Positions 54,191 to 63,775 of a stretch of DNA of 64,000 nucleotides are shown piece by piece. The DNA is taken from positions 1 to 64,000 of the forward strand of contig JBDHYF010000001.1 of NCBI GenBank assembly GCA_039811185.1, read 5' to 3'. Position numbers and translations under genes: made by a program. This DNA is from JAEZDR01 sp039811185. GTDB taxonomy: Bacteria > Bacteroidota > Bacteroidia > Chitinophagales > Chitinophagaceae. How positions within the stretch are numbered: the stretch's first letter is position 1; each line of letters starts with the position of its first letter. Below the pieces are notes generated by a model, which saw only the letters and a list, made by a program, of their open reading frames with translations, ran no database searches and had not been told where the DNA came from.

Positions 54191-54610
54191 TCAGCTGCTG
54201 TGATCGGCGATAATAAACCACTCGCCATCTATTTTTTGCAGTAATAAGCTGAAGTATCCTTTTAAATCGCCGGCTTCCCGAACGAGGTGCCAACGGCCAA
54301 TCACAAAGTAATATTCTGCGCCCAACGGCCTTAGCTCTTGTAAACTAAATTGCAGTTTGCCCATCGCTTTTTTATCTGGATATGACTTTTTGTAGTTGCT
54401 TAACGTGGCCGCAAAGCCTTTGGTAATGCCGCTCCTGCCAATGAAAGTCAGCGCACTGTCCGGCAAATAGCCTTGCATATATTTTTCGAGATTGCCTTCG
54501 TTCCAGCCGTCTTCCTGTTGCTGCATCATGGCGCGGATTTTCACTTCATCCGACTGCGCCACAGCAAGCAGCGGTAACCAAAACAATAAAAGGCATACAG
54601 TACGTTTCAT
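54191..54610 (-). CDS. Secreted DUF4440/SnoaL-like protein
   Basis: 139 residues with signal peptide MKRTVCLLLFWLPLLAVAQ. The body shows IRAMMQQQEDGWNEGNLEKY, ITKGFAATLSNYKKSYPDKK and DGEWFIIADHSS, the cone-shaped NTF2-like fold of the DUF4440 family. Such proteins often act in the periplasm or in small-molecule binding; no active site can be inferred. Four bp after the asnB stop, so co-transcribed. Confidence 0.82.
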   Translation of the reverse strand: MKRTVCLLLFWLPLLAVAQSDEVKIRAMMQQQEDGWNEGNLEKYMQGYLPDSALTFIGRSGITKGFAATLSNYKKSYPDKKAMGKLQFSLQELRPLGAEYYFVIGRWHLVREAGDLKGYFSLLLQKIDGEWFIIADHSS

Positions 54611-54614
54611 AAAA

Positions 54615-56477
54615 TCATTTTATAAAGTGGGCCACATTCAAAATTCGCCAGTCGAGGTTATTGCCATCATGCGCTGACGACGATAATGCAGGCGCGTCGA
54701 TAATCTTTTTATTGAGCATGTTGTGCGACACAAGTTTTTTTCTCGCCTCTATAATCATCTCCTCAACATTCTTTTCTTTCATCCAGGTTTCCTGCGGCGG
54801 TTCGTATCCAACCTTATCTTTCCGCCAAACGATTTCAGGCGGAAGCCGCTGTTCAAAACATTTGCGTAAAATCCACTTCGTAAATCCTTCTCGTATTTTT
54901 AAACCCGAAGGAAGCCCAAAAGCAAATTCCACCAACCGATGCGACAGAAACGGAAGCCTCACCTCCACGCCGTGCGCCATCGCATTCCGGTCGGCAAAGC
55001 GGAGCAACTCCTCCAGTCCATGATAAAAAACGTTGTAGTGCAAAATATCGTTGAGGTTGCGGACAACCGGCTTATAAAGCGTTGAACGGTTTTTATGCCC
55101 CGACAATTGATGATGGATATAGGTATTCTGATCCTGCTGCGATGCAGCCTTTTGTTGCAACTGCCCGGCCGTTTGCTCCGGTAAAAAAGCAGCTACATAA
55201 TTTTTCCAACTCCACTGCTCCAAAAAGGAATTCTTGAACAACCCATTTTTTTCACGTGCAAATTTTTGCCATTGGCGCAATCGTAACAACTCCTGTAAAT
55301 ACCAGTGTGTGTAGCGTTTATAACCGGCAAAAATTTCATCTGCGCCTTGTCCGTCAACAATCACCTTAATTCCATGTTGCTTCGCCGTGCTGTACAACAT
55401 ATACTGCGTAAAAACGCTTGCGCTGGTTACGGGCTCATCCTGAAAGTGGAGCATTTTTTCGAGCTCTTGCCACAACATCCCTGCATCGGGATGCACCTTA
55501 ACTCTTTTGATGTTGAAAGCGGTTGCCAGTTGCGCACTGTAAGCCGATTCGTCTTTTGCAAACCCCGGAAACACAGCACTGAAGCAGGTTTGGCTCCAGC
55601 TTTCAGCAGGAGGATGCTGCCCGTGAATTACCGCTAACAGCGCCGCACTGTCGAGGCCTCCGCTTAGGCTCGTTGCCACCGGAACATCGCTGCGGAGGCG
55701 GCGGGCAACCGACTCACTTAATAAATGGCGCAGCGAATGAATCGCCTCTTCGTCGCTGAGCAGGGTGCCGTTGAGTTGTGGACGATACCATTTCTTCTTT
55801 TTAAGTGTAGCACTCCTACCGTTGATTTGAAGATAATGGCCGGGCGGAAGACTGAGAATATTGTTGTAAAAAGTCTGAGACTTTTTTATCGGATTCTGAA
55901 CATATCCGAGTGTGAGATAGTTAAGCAAAAGTGTGGGATTCAACCGGCGCGGAATGCCGGCCGACCAAAACGCTTTTATCTCACTCGCAAAAACAAACTG
56001 CCTAAGTTTCCTCTCCGCGCCATATTCGGCAAAGTAATAAAGGGGCTTCTCGCCAAAGCGGTCTCTCGCAATAATCACTTCATCTTGCTTGCTATCGAAA
56101 ATGGCAAACGCAAACATCCCGTCGATGCGATGTAGAAAATCGATGCCCCATTTGTGGTAGGCGGCAGGAATAATTTCTGTATCTGTAGTGGTATAAAAAA
56201 CGTAACCATCGGCCAGAAGCATCTGCTTCAACTCTGGATAATTATATATAGCGCCGTTAAACACGATGGTATAGTGCATGTAGTGCAATGGCTGTGCGGC
56301 TCTTTCATGCAAATCGAGCACAGATAACCGGTTGTGCGAAAACCCAAAATGGCGATTGTCTGATATCCAACACCCGCTTCCGTCGGGCCCGCGATGCTGA
56401 AGGCTGTGCTTCAACTTCTGCAAACAAGCATCAACCGCATCTGTATCCAAAGAAAATATACCCGCAATTCCACACAT
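54615..56477 (-). CDS. asnB: Asparagine synthase (glutamine-hydrolysing)
   Basis: 620 residues. MCGIAGIF puts the catalytic Cys at position 2 of the class II glutaminase domain, with LQHRGPDGSGCW and NRLSVLD. The ATP-pyrophosphatase domain has SLSGGLDSAALLAVIHG near residue 270, VDGQGADEIFAGYKRY and HGVEVRLPFLSHRLVEFAFG. It makes Asn from Asp using Gln; some homologues amidate cell-envelope or secondary metabolites instead. Between acpH-like gene (25 bp upstream) and DUF4440 gene (4 bp downstream). Confidence 0.95.
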   Translation of the reverse strand: MCGIAGIFSLDTDAVDACLQKLKHSLQHRGPDGSGCWISDNRHFGFSHNRLSVLDLHERAAQPLHYMHYTIVFNGAIYNYPELKQMLLADGYVFYTTTDTEIIPAAYHKWGIDFLHRIDGMFAFAIFDSKQDEVIIARDRFGEKPLYYFAEYGAERKLRQFVFASEIKAFWSAGIPRRLNPTLLLNYLTLGYVQNPIKKSQTFYNNILSLPPGHYLQINGRSATLKKKKWYRPQLNGTLLSDEEAIHSLRHLLSESVARRLRSDVPVATSLSGGLDSAALLAVIHGQHPPAESWSQTCFSAVFPGFAKDESAYSAQLATAFNIKRVKVHPDAGMLWQELEKMLHFQDEPVTSASVFTQYMLYSTAKQHGIKVIVDGQGADEIFAGYKRYTHWYLQELLRLRQWQKFAREKNGLFKNSFLEQWSWKNYVAAFLPEQTAGQLQQKAASQQDQNTYIHHQLSGHKNRSTLYKPVVRNLNDILHYNVFYHGLEELLRFADRNAMAHGVEVRLPFLSHRLVEFAFGLPSGLKIREGFTKWILRKCFEQRLPPEIVWRKDKVGYEPPQETWMKEKNVEEMIIEARKKLVSHNMLNKKIIDAPALSSSAHDGNNLDWRILNVAHFIK

Positions 56478-56502
56478 AGTTTAAATATTGGCCCGGGTTC
56501 GT

Positions 56503-57087
56503 TTACAGCCGTGCAACCTTTGACCTGGCGAACAAATGTACATCCGGGAAAAATGACGCATAACAATTCTTCAATTCGTGGTAGTTCGCTTCAAAGCAAT
56601 CGAAAATGTCTTCCCATCCTGCTAAATATTTGGAGCGGCGGTACAAGCCCTCAAAACTCTTCCTTATTCCGTACCCAGTACGATAATTATATAACCAGTT
56701 GTTGTGCTTCATCCCTTGAAACACCGGCGTAAAAGCGGGTGGAAACAACGACTGCTGTTGGTCGAGCAGGGTGTAGGTTTGAAGCGCAAAAAGGCTTAAG
56801 TCGTTATTAGGAAAAATGGCTTCGTCGGCAGCAAGAAAATGATCGTAAATCACATCAACATAAGGAGCGGCGTAGCGATGTGCTGCCGGCTTCATGATGC
56901 GTTTTGCTTCGCGGCTGGCTGCATGGCTGTCGGTAAAATCATCTATCTGCCGGTGCAACTGAATTCCGCGTTGAACCCCTTCAGGAAAATGATATTGCCT
57001 GCTTCCTTTTACAAAATCACTAATCATATTGCCCAGCAGCAGTTGTGGCTGTGCAAAAGAAAGATAAGCATGCGCCAGAAAATTCAT
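56503..57087 (-). CDS. acpH: Acyl carrier protein phosphodiesterase (AcpH-like, DUF479)
   Basis: 194 residues: MNFLAHAYLSFAQPQLLLGN, MISDFVKGSRQYHFPEGVQR, GIQLHRQIDDFTDSHAASRE and VIFDHFLA-like VDVIYDHFLAADEAIF are the family pattern of HD-like, metal-binding residues. AcpH removes the phosphopantetheine arm from holo-acyl carrier protein. First gene of a minus-strand run with asnB and the DUF4440 gene. Exact activity is by homology. Confidence 0.88.
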   Translation of the reverse strand: MNFLAHAYLSFAQPQLLLGNMISDFVKGSRQYHFPEGVQRGIQLHRQIDDFTDSHAASREAKRIMKPAAHRYAAPYVDVIYDHFLAADEAIFPNNDLSLFALQTYTLLDQQQSLFPPAFTPVFQGMKHNNWLYNYRTGYGIRKSFEGLYRRSKYLAGWEDIFDCFEANYHELKNCYASFFPDVHLFARSKVARL

Positions 57088-57221
57088 TCTTAGTATTACG
57101 GTTTACCAATTCTCAAATTTAACGGCTGCTTTACTGTAATTATCATGTTTTTATCAAATCTTTTCTAATGCAGTGGCAGCAAGGGTTTCAGCGGTTGTGA
57201 GGACAAAAAAAACGGGTTGTT

Positions 57222-57239
57222 TTTACCATTCATCACAAA
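57222..57239 (+). promoter_or_regulatory. Shared 18-bp motif upstream of the PepSY-like gene
   Basis: TTTACCATTCATCACAAA differs by one base from the element at 32505-32522. It lies 105 bp before the start codon at 57345, and the 257-bp gap it occupies holds no gene. The same spacing class in two unlinked loci suggests a common regulator. Confidence 0.45.
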
Positions 57240-57296
57240 ACGGTCCGCCACGTATCCGTTCTGTCATAATAAAATATAAAGCGTGAACAGTGCCGA

Positions 57297-57304
57297 TAAT
57301 TTTG
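57297..57304 (+). promoter_or_regulatory. Candidate -7 promoter element
   Basis: TAATTTTG matches the Bacteroidota TAnnTTTG element exactly, 40 bp before the start codon. No TTG lies at the expected -33 distance, so it may need an activator, perhaps through the motif at 57222. Confidence 0.4.
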
Positions 57305-57344
57305 GGTTGTCAATCATTCAAAAAAACATTAAAACAAAAACGCT

Positions 57345-57782
57345 ATGAAAAAGATCCTTATCGCAACACTCGGATGTTTTCTTTTCTTCACCTCATTTGC
57401 TTCCGACGGATATGTGAGCAAAAACGCGAAAAACAATTTCGCCCATCTATTTGAAAACGCAACCAATGTAAAGTGGGAAGGTACCGCAGATTTCTATCGT
57501 GCAAGCTTTTACACAGATGACGATTTCCGCCAGGCATACTTTAACCTGAACGGCGACTACATCGGCCTTTCCAAAACCGTTAAGCTGAAAGATCTGAGCA
57601 GCAAAATTTCGAAAAAGCTACTCAGCGACTACGAAGGTTATATGGTGAGAGAACTTGCCAGCTTTGAAACAGCAGAGGGCGACTTTAACTACTTCGCCGT
57701 TGCAGAAAACGAAAAAGAAAAAGTGACGGTAAAAATTACTATCGACGGAGGCTTCTCCGTGGTGAAACGCACCAAAAAATAG
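57345..57782 (+). CDS. Secreted PepSY/BLIP-like small protein
   Basis: 145 residues with signal peptide (MKKILIATLGCFLFFTSFAS). The mature part has VSKNAKNNFAHLFENATNVK, WEGTADFYRASFYTDDDFRQ and FNLNGDYIGLSK, the pattern of Bacteroidota PepSY-like/DUF2874 proteins, in which a short helix is followed by WxxxxxxYxAxF and a strand. A basic tail ends FSVVKRTKK. The function of the family is unknown. A strong terminator follows. Confidence 0.8.
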   Translation: MKKILIATLGCFLFFTSFASDGYVSKNAKNNFAHLFENATNVKWEGTADFYRASFYTDDDFRQAYFNLNGDYIGLSKTVKLKDLSSKISKKLLSDYEGYMVRELASFETAEGDFNYFAVAENEKEKVTVKITIDGGFSVVKRTKK

Positions 57783-57804
57783 CACAAAGGTTAAGGGTAG
57801 ACGA

Positions 57805-57839
57805 AGGCTGTCTTTTCTAAGGCGGCCTTTTTTATTTTT
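57805..57839 (+). terminator. Terminator after the PepSY-like gene
   Basis: AGGCTGTC-TTTTCTAA-GGCGGCCT forms an 8-bp stem with two T-G pairs, then TTTTTTATTTTT. It precedes the MazG-like start by 12 bp. Confidence 0.75.
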
Positions 57840-57850
57840 ACACAAAAAAA

Positions 57851-58177
57851 ATGACGATTGCAGATGCGCAACTTCAGGTTGATGACTGGATAAAAACAAC
57901 CGGTGTGAGGTATTTCAGCGAGCTCACCAACATGGCTGTTTTAACGGAAGAAGTGGGTGAACTGGCGCGCCTGATGGCGAGAAAATATGGCGATCAGAGC
58001 TTCAAAAACAATGAAGAAACGGCTGCTATTTCCGATGAACTCGCCGACGTGTTATGGGTGATTATTTGCATCGCCAACCAAACCGGAACCGATTTAACCC
58101 ACGCACTCGAAAAGAATTTTAAAAAGAAACAACAACGCGATGCGGAACGGCATATCAACAACCCTAAACTGAAATAA
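57851..58177 (+). CDS. MazG-like nucleotide pyrophosphohydrolase
   Basis: 108 residues: LTNMAVLTEEVGELARLMAR carries the ExxE helix, and ISDELADVLWVIICIANQTG the ExxD helix that together bind Mg2+ in all-alpha NTP pyrophosphatases. Single-domain, so nearer the iMazG/dUTPase-like house-cleaning enzymes than full MazG. Substrate unknown. Followed after 23 bp by the nitronate monooxygenase gene. Confidence 0.9.
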   Translation: MTIADAQLQVDDWIKTTGVRYFSELTNMAVLTEEVGELARLMARKYGDQSFKNNEETAAISDELADVLWVIICIANQTGTDLTHALEKNFKKKQQRDAERHINNPKLK

Positions 58178-58200
58178 ATTATCTTGCCTCAAACAATACT

Positions 58201-59163
58201 ATGTTTCAAAACAGGGTTACGGATTTATTTTCTATTAGCTATCCAATGATTCAGGCGGGAATGATCTGGGCGAGCGGCTGGCGTTTGGCCGCAGCCGTTA
58301 GCAACGCCGGCGCACTCGGCATTTTGGGTGCAGGAAGCATGTATCCCGAGGTGCTTCAGCAACACATCAGCAAATGCAAAGCAGCAACCAATAAACCTTT
58401 TGGCGTAAACCTTCCTCTGCTGTATCCCGACCTGGAAAAACATATTGAGCTGATTATAGAAAATGAGGTGCCGGTAGTAATTACAAGCGCGGGAAATCCG
58501 AAAACCTATACTGCACGGTTAAAAAGTCATGGCATTAAGGTAGTGCACGTGGTAAGCAGCAGCCGGTTTGCAAAAAAAGCGCAGGATGCCGGCTGCGATG
58601 CAGTGGTTGCAGAAGGGTTTGAAGCCGGCGGGCACAACGGAAAAGAGGAAACCACAACGCTTGTTCTGATTCCTGCGGTTTGTGCCGCAGTTGAAATTCC
58701 GGTGATTGCGGCGGGCGGCATTGCTACGGGCCGGCAGATGTTTGCAGCAATGTCGTTGGGTGCAGAGGGCGTACAAATAGGAACGCGTTTCGTTTGCAGT
58801 GAAGAAGCGTCCTGCCACAACCATTTTAAGCAGGCTGTGTTAAGCGCATCGGAAGGCGACACCATGCTGGCGATGAAAAAACTTGTGGCGGTACGACTGC
58901 TGAAAAACAAATTTTACGAAGAAGTGAAAAAAGCAGAGGATGAAGGTGCACATGCCGAAATTTTACAGGAGTTGCTCGGAAGGGCGAGAGCAAAACGCGG
59001 TATGTTTGAAGGAGACCTCGATGAAGGGGAGCTGGAAATTGGACAGGCAAGCGCTTTAATTGAAAACATTCTTCCGGCAGCGGAAATTGTAAATGAAATC
59101 TGGACAGATTTTTTAGCAAGCATAAACAATCCTTTCGCAAAACGCACAAACTTGATTGCATGA
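58201..59163 (+). CDS. Nitronate monooxygenase / 2-nitropropane dioxygenase family protein
   Basis: 320 residues, TIM-barrel FMN enzyme: PMIQAGMIWASGWRLAAAVS, GALGILGAGSMYPEVLQQHI, VVAEGFEAGGHNGKEETTTL and IAAGGIATGRQMFAAMSLGA, EGVQIGTRFVCSEEAS. GxEAGGHxG and the GGIATG phosphate loop are the family marks. FabK-type enoyl-ACP reductases share this fold, so the substrate is uncertain. Its stop overlaps the next start (ATGA at 59160). Confidence 0.9.
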   Translation: MFQNRVTDLFSISYPMIQAGMIWASGWRLAAAVSNAGALGILGAGSMYPEVLQQHISKCKAATNKPFGVNLPLLYPDLEKHIELIIENEVPVVITSAGNPKTYTARLKSHGIKVVHVVSSSRFAKKAQDAGCDAVVAEGFEAGGHNGKEETTTLVLIPAVCAAVEIPVIAAGGIATGRQMFAAMSLGAEGVQIGTRFVCSEEASCHNHFKQAVLSASEGDTMLAMKKLVAVRLLKNKFYEEVKKAEDEGAHAEILQELLGRARAKRGMFEGDLDEGELEIGQASALIENILPAAEIVNEIWTDFLASINNPFAKRTNLIA

Positions 59164-60071
59164 CGATTGTTCCTCCTTATTTGCGCGAAGGCAGTAAAAT
59201 CGGGATGATATGCCCGGCAGGATATATGCCACTCGACAACATGCAAAAATGCCTTGAAACGCTGTGTTCATGGGGCTTTCAGGTGGTAATGGGAAAAACG
59301 CCAGGCCATCAGCACCACTATTTCGCAGGAACAGACGAGGAGCGGCTGGCGGATTTACAAACAATGCTCGACGACGAAACAATAGAAGCCATAATGTGTG
59401 CAAGAGGAGGCTACGGCGTTTCCAAAATTATCGATCTGGTAAACTGGGAGCGCTTTAAAAAACATCCTAAATGGATTATTGGATTCAGCGACATCACTGT
59501 GCTGCACGCCCATCTACTCTCTAACCTTTCTGTTGCCTCTTTGCATGCTCCCATGGCAGCCGCATTCAACCATACGGATGCAGAGGATTTTTATGTGAAC
59601 ACCTTACAGCAAAGCCTCTCGGGCAGCAGGCTAACCTATTACTCCGAGCCCCATCCCTACAACATCCCCGGCCGCTGCGAGGGTGTACTAACCGGTGGCA
59701 ACCTGAGTATGCTCATCCATCTTACAGGCACAAAATCGGAAGTGAGCTTCGACCACAAAATTCTCTTTCTTGAAGACGTAGGCGAATACATTTATCATAT
59801 TGACCGGATGTTTGTGCAGCTAACGAGAGCGGGTAAGCTAAGCAAACTTGCCGGTTTGGTTATCGGCGGATTTACTGATTGTAAGGATACCACCATTCCG
59901 TTTGGCCGCGGCGTTTATGAAGCAATCTTTGAACATACCAAGGCATTAAACATTCCTGTTTGCTATCAGTTTCCGGTAAGTCACAACCGCGAAAACGTTT
60001 CGTTGAAGCATGGCCTTCGCTACCGCTTAACGGTTGAACAGGAAGCCGAACTGACAGAGTTATGCCCGTAA
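59160..60071 (+). CDS. ldcA: LD-carboxypeptidase, peptidase family S66
   Basis: 303 residues. GSKIGMICPAGYMPLDNMQK opens the fold. CARGGYGVSKIIDLVNWERF, IIGFSDITVLHAHLLSN (Ser nucleophile in GFSD), LFLEDVGEYIYHIDRMFVQL (Glu) and FPVSHNRENVSLKHG (His) give the Ser-Glu-His triad. It trims the terminal D-Ala from murein tetrapeptides during recycling in the cytoplasm. Translationally coupled to the preceding gene. Confidence 0.92.
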   Translation: MTIVPPYLREGSKIGMICPAGYMPLDNMQKCLETLCSWGFQVVMGKTPGHQHHYFAGTDEERLADLQTMLDDETIEAIMCARGGYGVSKIIDLVNWERFKKHPKWIIGFSDITVLHAHLLSNLSVASLHAPMAAAFNHTDAEDFYVNTLQQSLSGSRLTYYSEPHPYNIPGRCEGVLTGGNLSMLIHLTGTKSEVSFDHKILFLEDVGEYIYHIDRMFVQLTRAGKLSKLAGLVIGGFTDCKDTTIPFGRGVYEAIFEHTKALNIPVCYQFPVSHNRENVSLKHGLRYRLTVEQEAELTELCP

Positions 60072-60116
60072 GGTTTTGCATTCTCTTGCACTTTTATATA
60101 GTTATTTTGCGTTTTT

Positions 60117-61931
60117 ATGAAGAAATTTTTTAGAATATTCACGACGGCAAAAACCTTCCGTTTAAACCTTGTGCTGTACGGTATATTCATTTTGCTCTCC
60201 GTATTTTTCGGCATTTTTTCCATTAGCATGCTCGCGCCTTTCCTCGACCTTCTCTTTAACTCAAAAGCGCTCGTTGACAGTTCAGCAACCGCCGCCTCCG
60301 GCACGGATATTAAGCTGATGTTTTACAGCTATCTGCAAAACGTAAAAGCCGATTACGGCAGCAAAAAGCTGCTCGCAGTAATCTGCGTGAGCATTGTAAT
60401 CATGATCTTCCTCAAAAACGTTTTCCTGTATTTAAGCTTTTATGTGTTAGCGCCGGTACGGGCATCTATCTCAAATAACTTTGCAAAAACCGTTTATAAT
60501 AAGTTACTCCAACTGCCGATAGGGTTTTTTACGGATCAGAAAAAGGGAGATATCATGAGCCGCGCCTCCAACGATGTTTCAGAACTTGAAATGGCGGTTT
60601 CAGGAACACTCGAAGCTTTTTTTAAAGAACCAATCACCATCATTGCATTATTGTCGGCGCTTCTTTTTATCAGCCCTCAGCTTACGCTTTTCGTTTTAAT
60701 TTTTCTTCCTCTTTCCGGATTTGTCGTAGCGCGGGTGGGTCGCACGTTGAAAAAACAAACCAACCAAGCTCAGGTTAAATGGGCCGAAGTGCTTACACAG
60801 CTGGAAGAAACCCTCGGCGGAATGCGGATAATTAAAGCGTTTAACGCCGAACAAAAATTACGCGCAGCCTATTACAAGCTGAACGACCAATTATTTAAGA
60901 TTAAAGTAAAGATGCAGCTCCGCAAAGACCTTGCTTCGCCGATGTCGGAATTTTTAGGTGTTTGCATTTTGATTGTGGTGCTGTGGTTCGGTGGCAACCT
61001 GGTCCTCGAAAACAAATTGCTTTCGTCGGGAATGTTTATCACCTACGTAGCATTGTTCTCTCAAATAATTAATCCCGCCAAAGCGCTATCTACCACTTAT
61101 TATCAAATGTTGCGCGGCGTTGCCACTCTCGACCGCATGGACGAGATTTTGCTGATGCCCAACAAAATTGAAGAGAAGAAAGACGCAGTGGATCTGAGCG
61201 ATTTTAAAGACAAAATTCAATTTAAAAACGTTTCGTTTTCGTATCAGGAAAAGGTAATTTTAAAGGACATCAACCTCACTATAAAAAAAGGTGAAACCGT
61301 TGCGCTCGTAGGCGCTTCGGGCGCAGGAAAAAGTACGATGGCCGACTTAATTCCGCGATTCCACGATGTGAGCTCAGGCGAATTATTAATTGATGGGATA
61401 AACATTAAAGACTATTCACTCGCGAGCCTCAGAAACAAAATCAGCATCGTTACCCAAGAGCCGATTTTGTTTAATGATTCCGTAGCCAACAACATTGCAC
61501 TCGGTAAAGAAAATGCAACCGAAGAAGAAATCCGTGAAGCTGCAATGGTTGCCAATGCGTGGGATTTTATCCAGAAAAAAGAAGAGCAGCTTCATACTAA
61601 CGTTGGCGATCGCGGTTCAAAGCTCAGTGGCGGCGAACGGCAACGAGTAACGATTGCAAGAGCTTTGGTTAAGAATCCGCCGATTCTGATTCTGGATGAA
61701 GCCACTTCTTCTCTGGATACAGAAAGCGAACGGCTGGTGCAGGATGCCATCAATAAAATGATGAATAACCGCACCGCTGTGGTGATTGCCCACCGCCTGA
61801 GTACGATTAGAAATGCTGACCAAATTATTGTTTTAGATCAGGGCGAAATTGTAGAACGCGGATCGCACGAAGAGCTTCTTGCAAACAACGGCCGCTACAA
61901 AATGCTGATCGATATGCAGGAAGTGAAATAA
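60117..61931 (+). CDS. ABC exporter, MsbA-like half transporter (first)
   Basis: 604 residues: N-terminal six-helix membrane domain (about 15-330), then a nucleotide-binding domain with Walker A GASGAGKST (about 400), LSGGERQRV signature (about 502), Walker B ILILDEATSSLD and the H-loop IAHRLST. MsbA-type exporters flip lipids or export drugs; the substrate cannot be read from sequence. The next gene, 6 bp away, encodes another half transporter, so they may form a heterodimer or work separately. Confidence 0.92.
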   Translation: MKKFFRIFTTAKTFRLNLVLYGIFILLSVFFGIFSISMLAPFLDLLFNSKALVDSSATAASGTDIKLMFYSYLQNVKADYGSKKLLAVICVSIVIMIFLKNVFLYLSFYVLAPVRASISNNFAKTVYNKLLQLPIGFFTDQKKGDIMSRASNDVSELEMAVSGTLEAFFKEPITIIALLSALLFISPQLTLFVLIFLPLSGFVVARVGRTLKKQTNQAQVKWAEVLTQLEETLGGMRIIKAFNAEQKLRAAYYKLNDQLFKIKVKMQLRKDLASPMSEFLGVCILIVVLWFGGNLVLENKLLSSGMFITYVALFSQIINPAKALSTTYYQMLRGVATLDRMDEILLMPNKIEEKKDAVDLSDFKDKIQFKNVSFSYQEKVILKDINLTIKKGETVALVGASGAGKSTMADLIPRFHDVSSGELLIDGINIKDYSLASLRNKISIVTQEPILFNDSVANNIALGKENATEEEIREAAMVANAWDFIQKKEEQLHTNVGDRGSKLSGGERQRVTIARALVKNPPILILDEATSSLDTESERLVQDAINKMMNNRTAVVIAHRLSTIRNADQIIVLDQGEIVERGSHEELLANNGRYKMLIDMQEVK

Positions 61932-61937
61932 CATTAC

Positions 61938-63749
61938 ATGAAATTATTACTGCTCTATTTAAAACCGTATAAATGGCTGGTGTTATTGGCGCTGTTTCTT
62001 GCAGCAATTAACCAGTCGTTTTCCATGCTCGATCCCTATTTTTTCGGAAAAGTGTTCGACCTGTTTCTGACGCATCCGTACGAAAAAGGCTATTACGAAA
62101 ACAGCCGTTTTGTTGTTACAGGCCGGCGAACAGAATCGGAATTTTTATGGGGTGTAGCCGGCTACCTCGGCATTCTTATAGGAGTTGCCATGGTTTCGCG
62201 TATTGCCAAAGCGTTTCAGGACTATTTCAGCAATGTAATTGTTCAGAAATTTGGAGCCAGAATTTTCACCGACGGATTGAAGCATTCCATGAAGCTGCCT
62301 TTTCAGGATTTTGAAGACCAACGCAGCGGCGAAACCCTTTCTATTCTTACCAAAGTGCGCACCGATACCGAGAAGTTTATCATCGCATTTATAAACGTTC
62401 TGTTTGCCATTTTAGTGGGTATTGTCTTTGTGTCGGTCTATGCGTTCAGCCTTCATTGGTCTATCATGCCGATCTATGCAGGTGGAATTTTTCTTTTGGC
62501 ATTGCTCACCGGGTTCCTCTCCAAAAAAATAAAGTTTATTCAAAAGAAAATTGTGCGGGCAACGAATGCGCTTGCAGGTTCAACCACCGAGTCGCTTCGC
62601 AACATTGAACTGGTGAAAAGCCTCGGACTCACCGGACAGGAAATTGAGCGGCTGAATTTAAACACCTATAAAATTTTAGGACTTGAATTAAGGAAGGTGA
62701 AAAGCATTCGGTCACTCAGCTTCGTTCAGGGAACATTTGTAAATCTGCTGCGGCAAATCATCATGTTTACTTTGCTGTGGCTCGTTTTCCAGGGCAGGCT
62801 TACGCCCGGACAAGTAATGACGCTCACCTTCTACTCCTTCTTTATATTTGGTCCGCTTCAGGAAATCGGCAACATTATTTTATCTTATCGCGAAGCGCAG
62901 GCTTCTCTTCAAAATTTCGATACTTTAATGAAGAAGCCAACGGAAAAGCAGCCCGCTGCTCCTTTAACGCTTGGACCCGTAACCGAACTTGCGTTCAGGC
63001 AGGTTAGTTTCAAACATCAATCGGCTTCCTTTCGCGCAATCGACAACATGAGCTTCTCAGCGGCTAAAGGCGAAACCATTGCTTTTGCAGGCCCTTCCGG
63101 ATCCGGAAAAAGCACACTCGTAAAATTATTGGTCGGACTCTATAAGCCCGAAAGCGGGGCCATCGTTTACAACGAAAAAAGCAGCGAAGAAATAGACCTC
63201 GATGAACTTAGAAAACAGATTGGATTTGTTACACAGGATACCCAGTTATTTGCCGGAACCATAAAAGAAAATATGTTGTTTGTTGCGCCCGGCGCATCAG
63301 ACGAAGAAATGACACAGGCCCTGTACAAAGCAAGTTGTCAGTCTATCTTAAACAAGAGCGAAAACGGGCTGGAAACAATTATCGGTGAAGGCGGGCTGAA
63401 ACTGAGCGGCGGCGAGAAACAACGCCTCAGCATTGCAAGAGCACTGCTGCGCAATCCCAACATTCTCATTTTCGATGAAGCAACGTCGGCGCTCGATTCT
63501 ATCACGGAAGAAGAAATCACCAACACCATTAAATCTATTTCCCTCAGCCAGCAACAAATCACCATTCTTATTGCACACCGCCTCAGCACAATTATGCACG
63601 CAGACAGAATTTTTGTACTGGAAAAAGGCGCCGTAGTGGAAACCGGCACCCACCTGCAACTCCTTGCAGAGAAAGGCCTTTATTACGCTATGTGGCGACA
63701 GCAAATCGGCGAACGCAAGTCCACCTCACAGGCAGAGCTGTTAGCTTAA
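61938..63749 (+). CDS. ABC exporter half transporter (second)
   Basis: 603 residues with the same plan: six-helix membrane domain, Walker A GPSGSGKST (about 385), LSGGEKQRL (about 488), Walker B ILIFDEATSALD (about 511), and LIAHRLST. Both NBDs keep the catalytic Glu and His, so each could hydrolyse ATP on its own. The membrane parts differ clearly, arguing against a recent duplication. Followed after 26 bp by the idi gene. Confidence 0.92.
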   Translation: MKLLLLYLKPYKWLVLLALFLAAINQSFSMLDPYFFGKVFDLFLTHPYEKGYYENSRFVVTGRRTESEFLWGVAGYLGILIGVAMVSRIAKAFQDYFSNVIVQKFGARIFTDGLKHSMKLPFQDFEDQRSGETLSILTKVRTDTEKFIIAFINVLFAILVGIVFVSVYAFSLHWSIMPIYAGGIFLLALLTGFLSKKIKFIQKKIVRATNALAGSTTESLRNIELVKSLGLTGQEIERLNLNTYKILGLELRKVKSIRSLSFVQGTFVNLLRQIIMFTLLWLVFQGRLTPGQVMTLTFYSFFIFGPLQEIGNIILSYREAQASLQNFDTLMKKPTEKQPAAPLTLGPVTELAFRQVSFKHQSASFRAIDNMSFSAAKGETIAFAGPSGSGKSTLVKLLVGLYKPESGAIVYNEKSSEEIDLDELRKQIGFVTQDTQLFAGTIKENMLFVAPGASDEEMTQALYKASCQSILNKSENGLETIIGEGGLKLSGGEKQRLSIARALLRNPNILIFDEATSALDSITEEEITNTIKSISLSQQQITILIAHRLSTIMHADRIFVLEKGAVVETGTHLQLLAEKGLYYAMWRQQIGERKSTSQAELLA

Positions 63750-63775
63750 ACGCTTTTTAGTATATTTTCGGGTGA

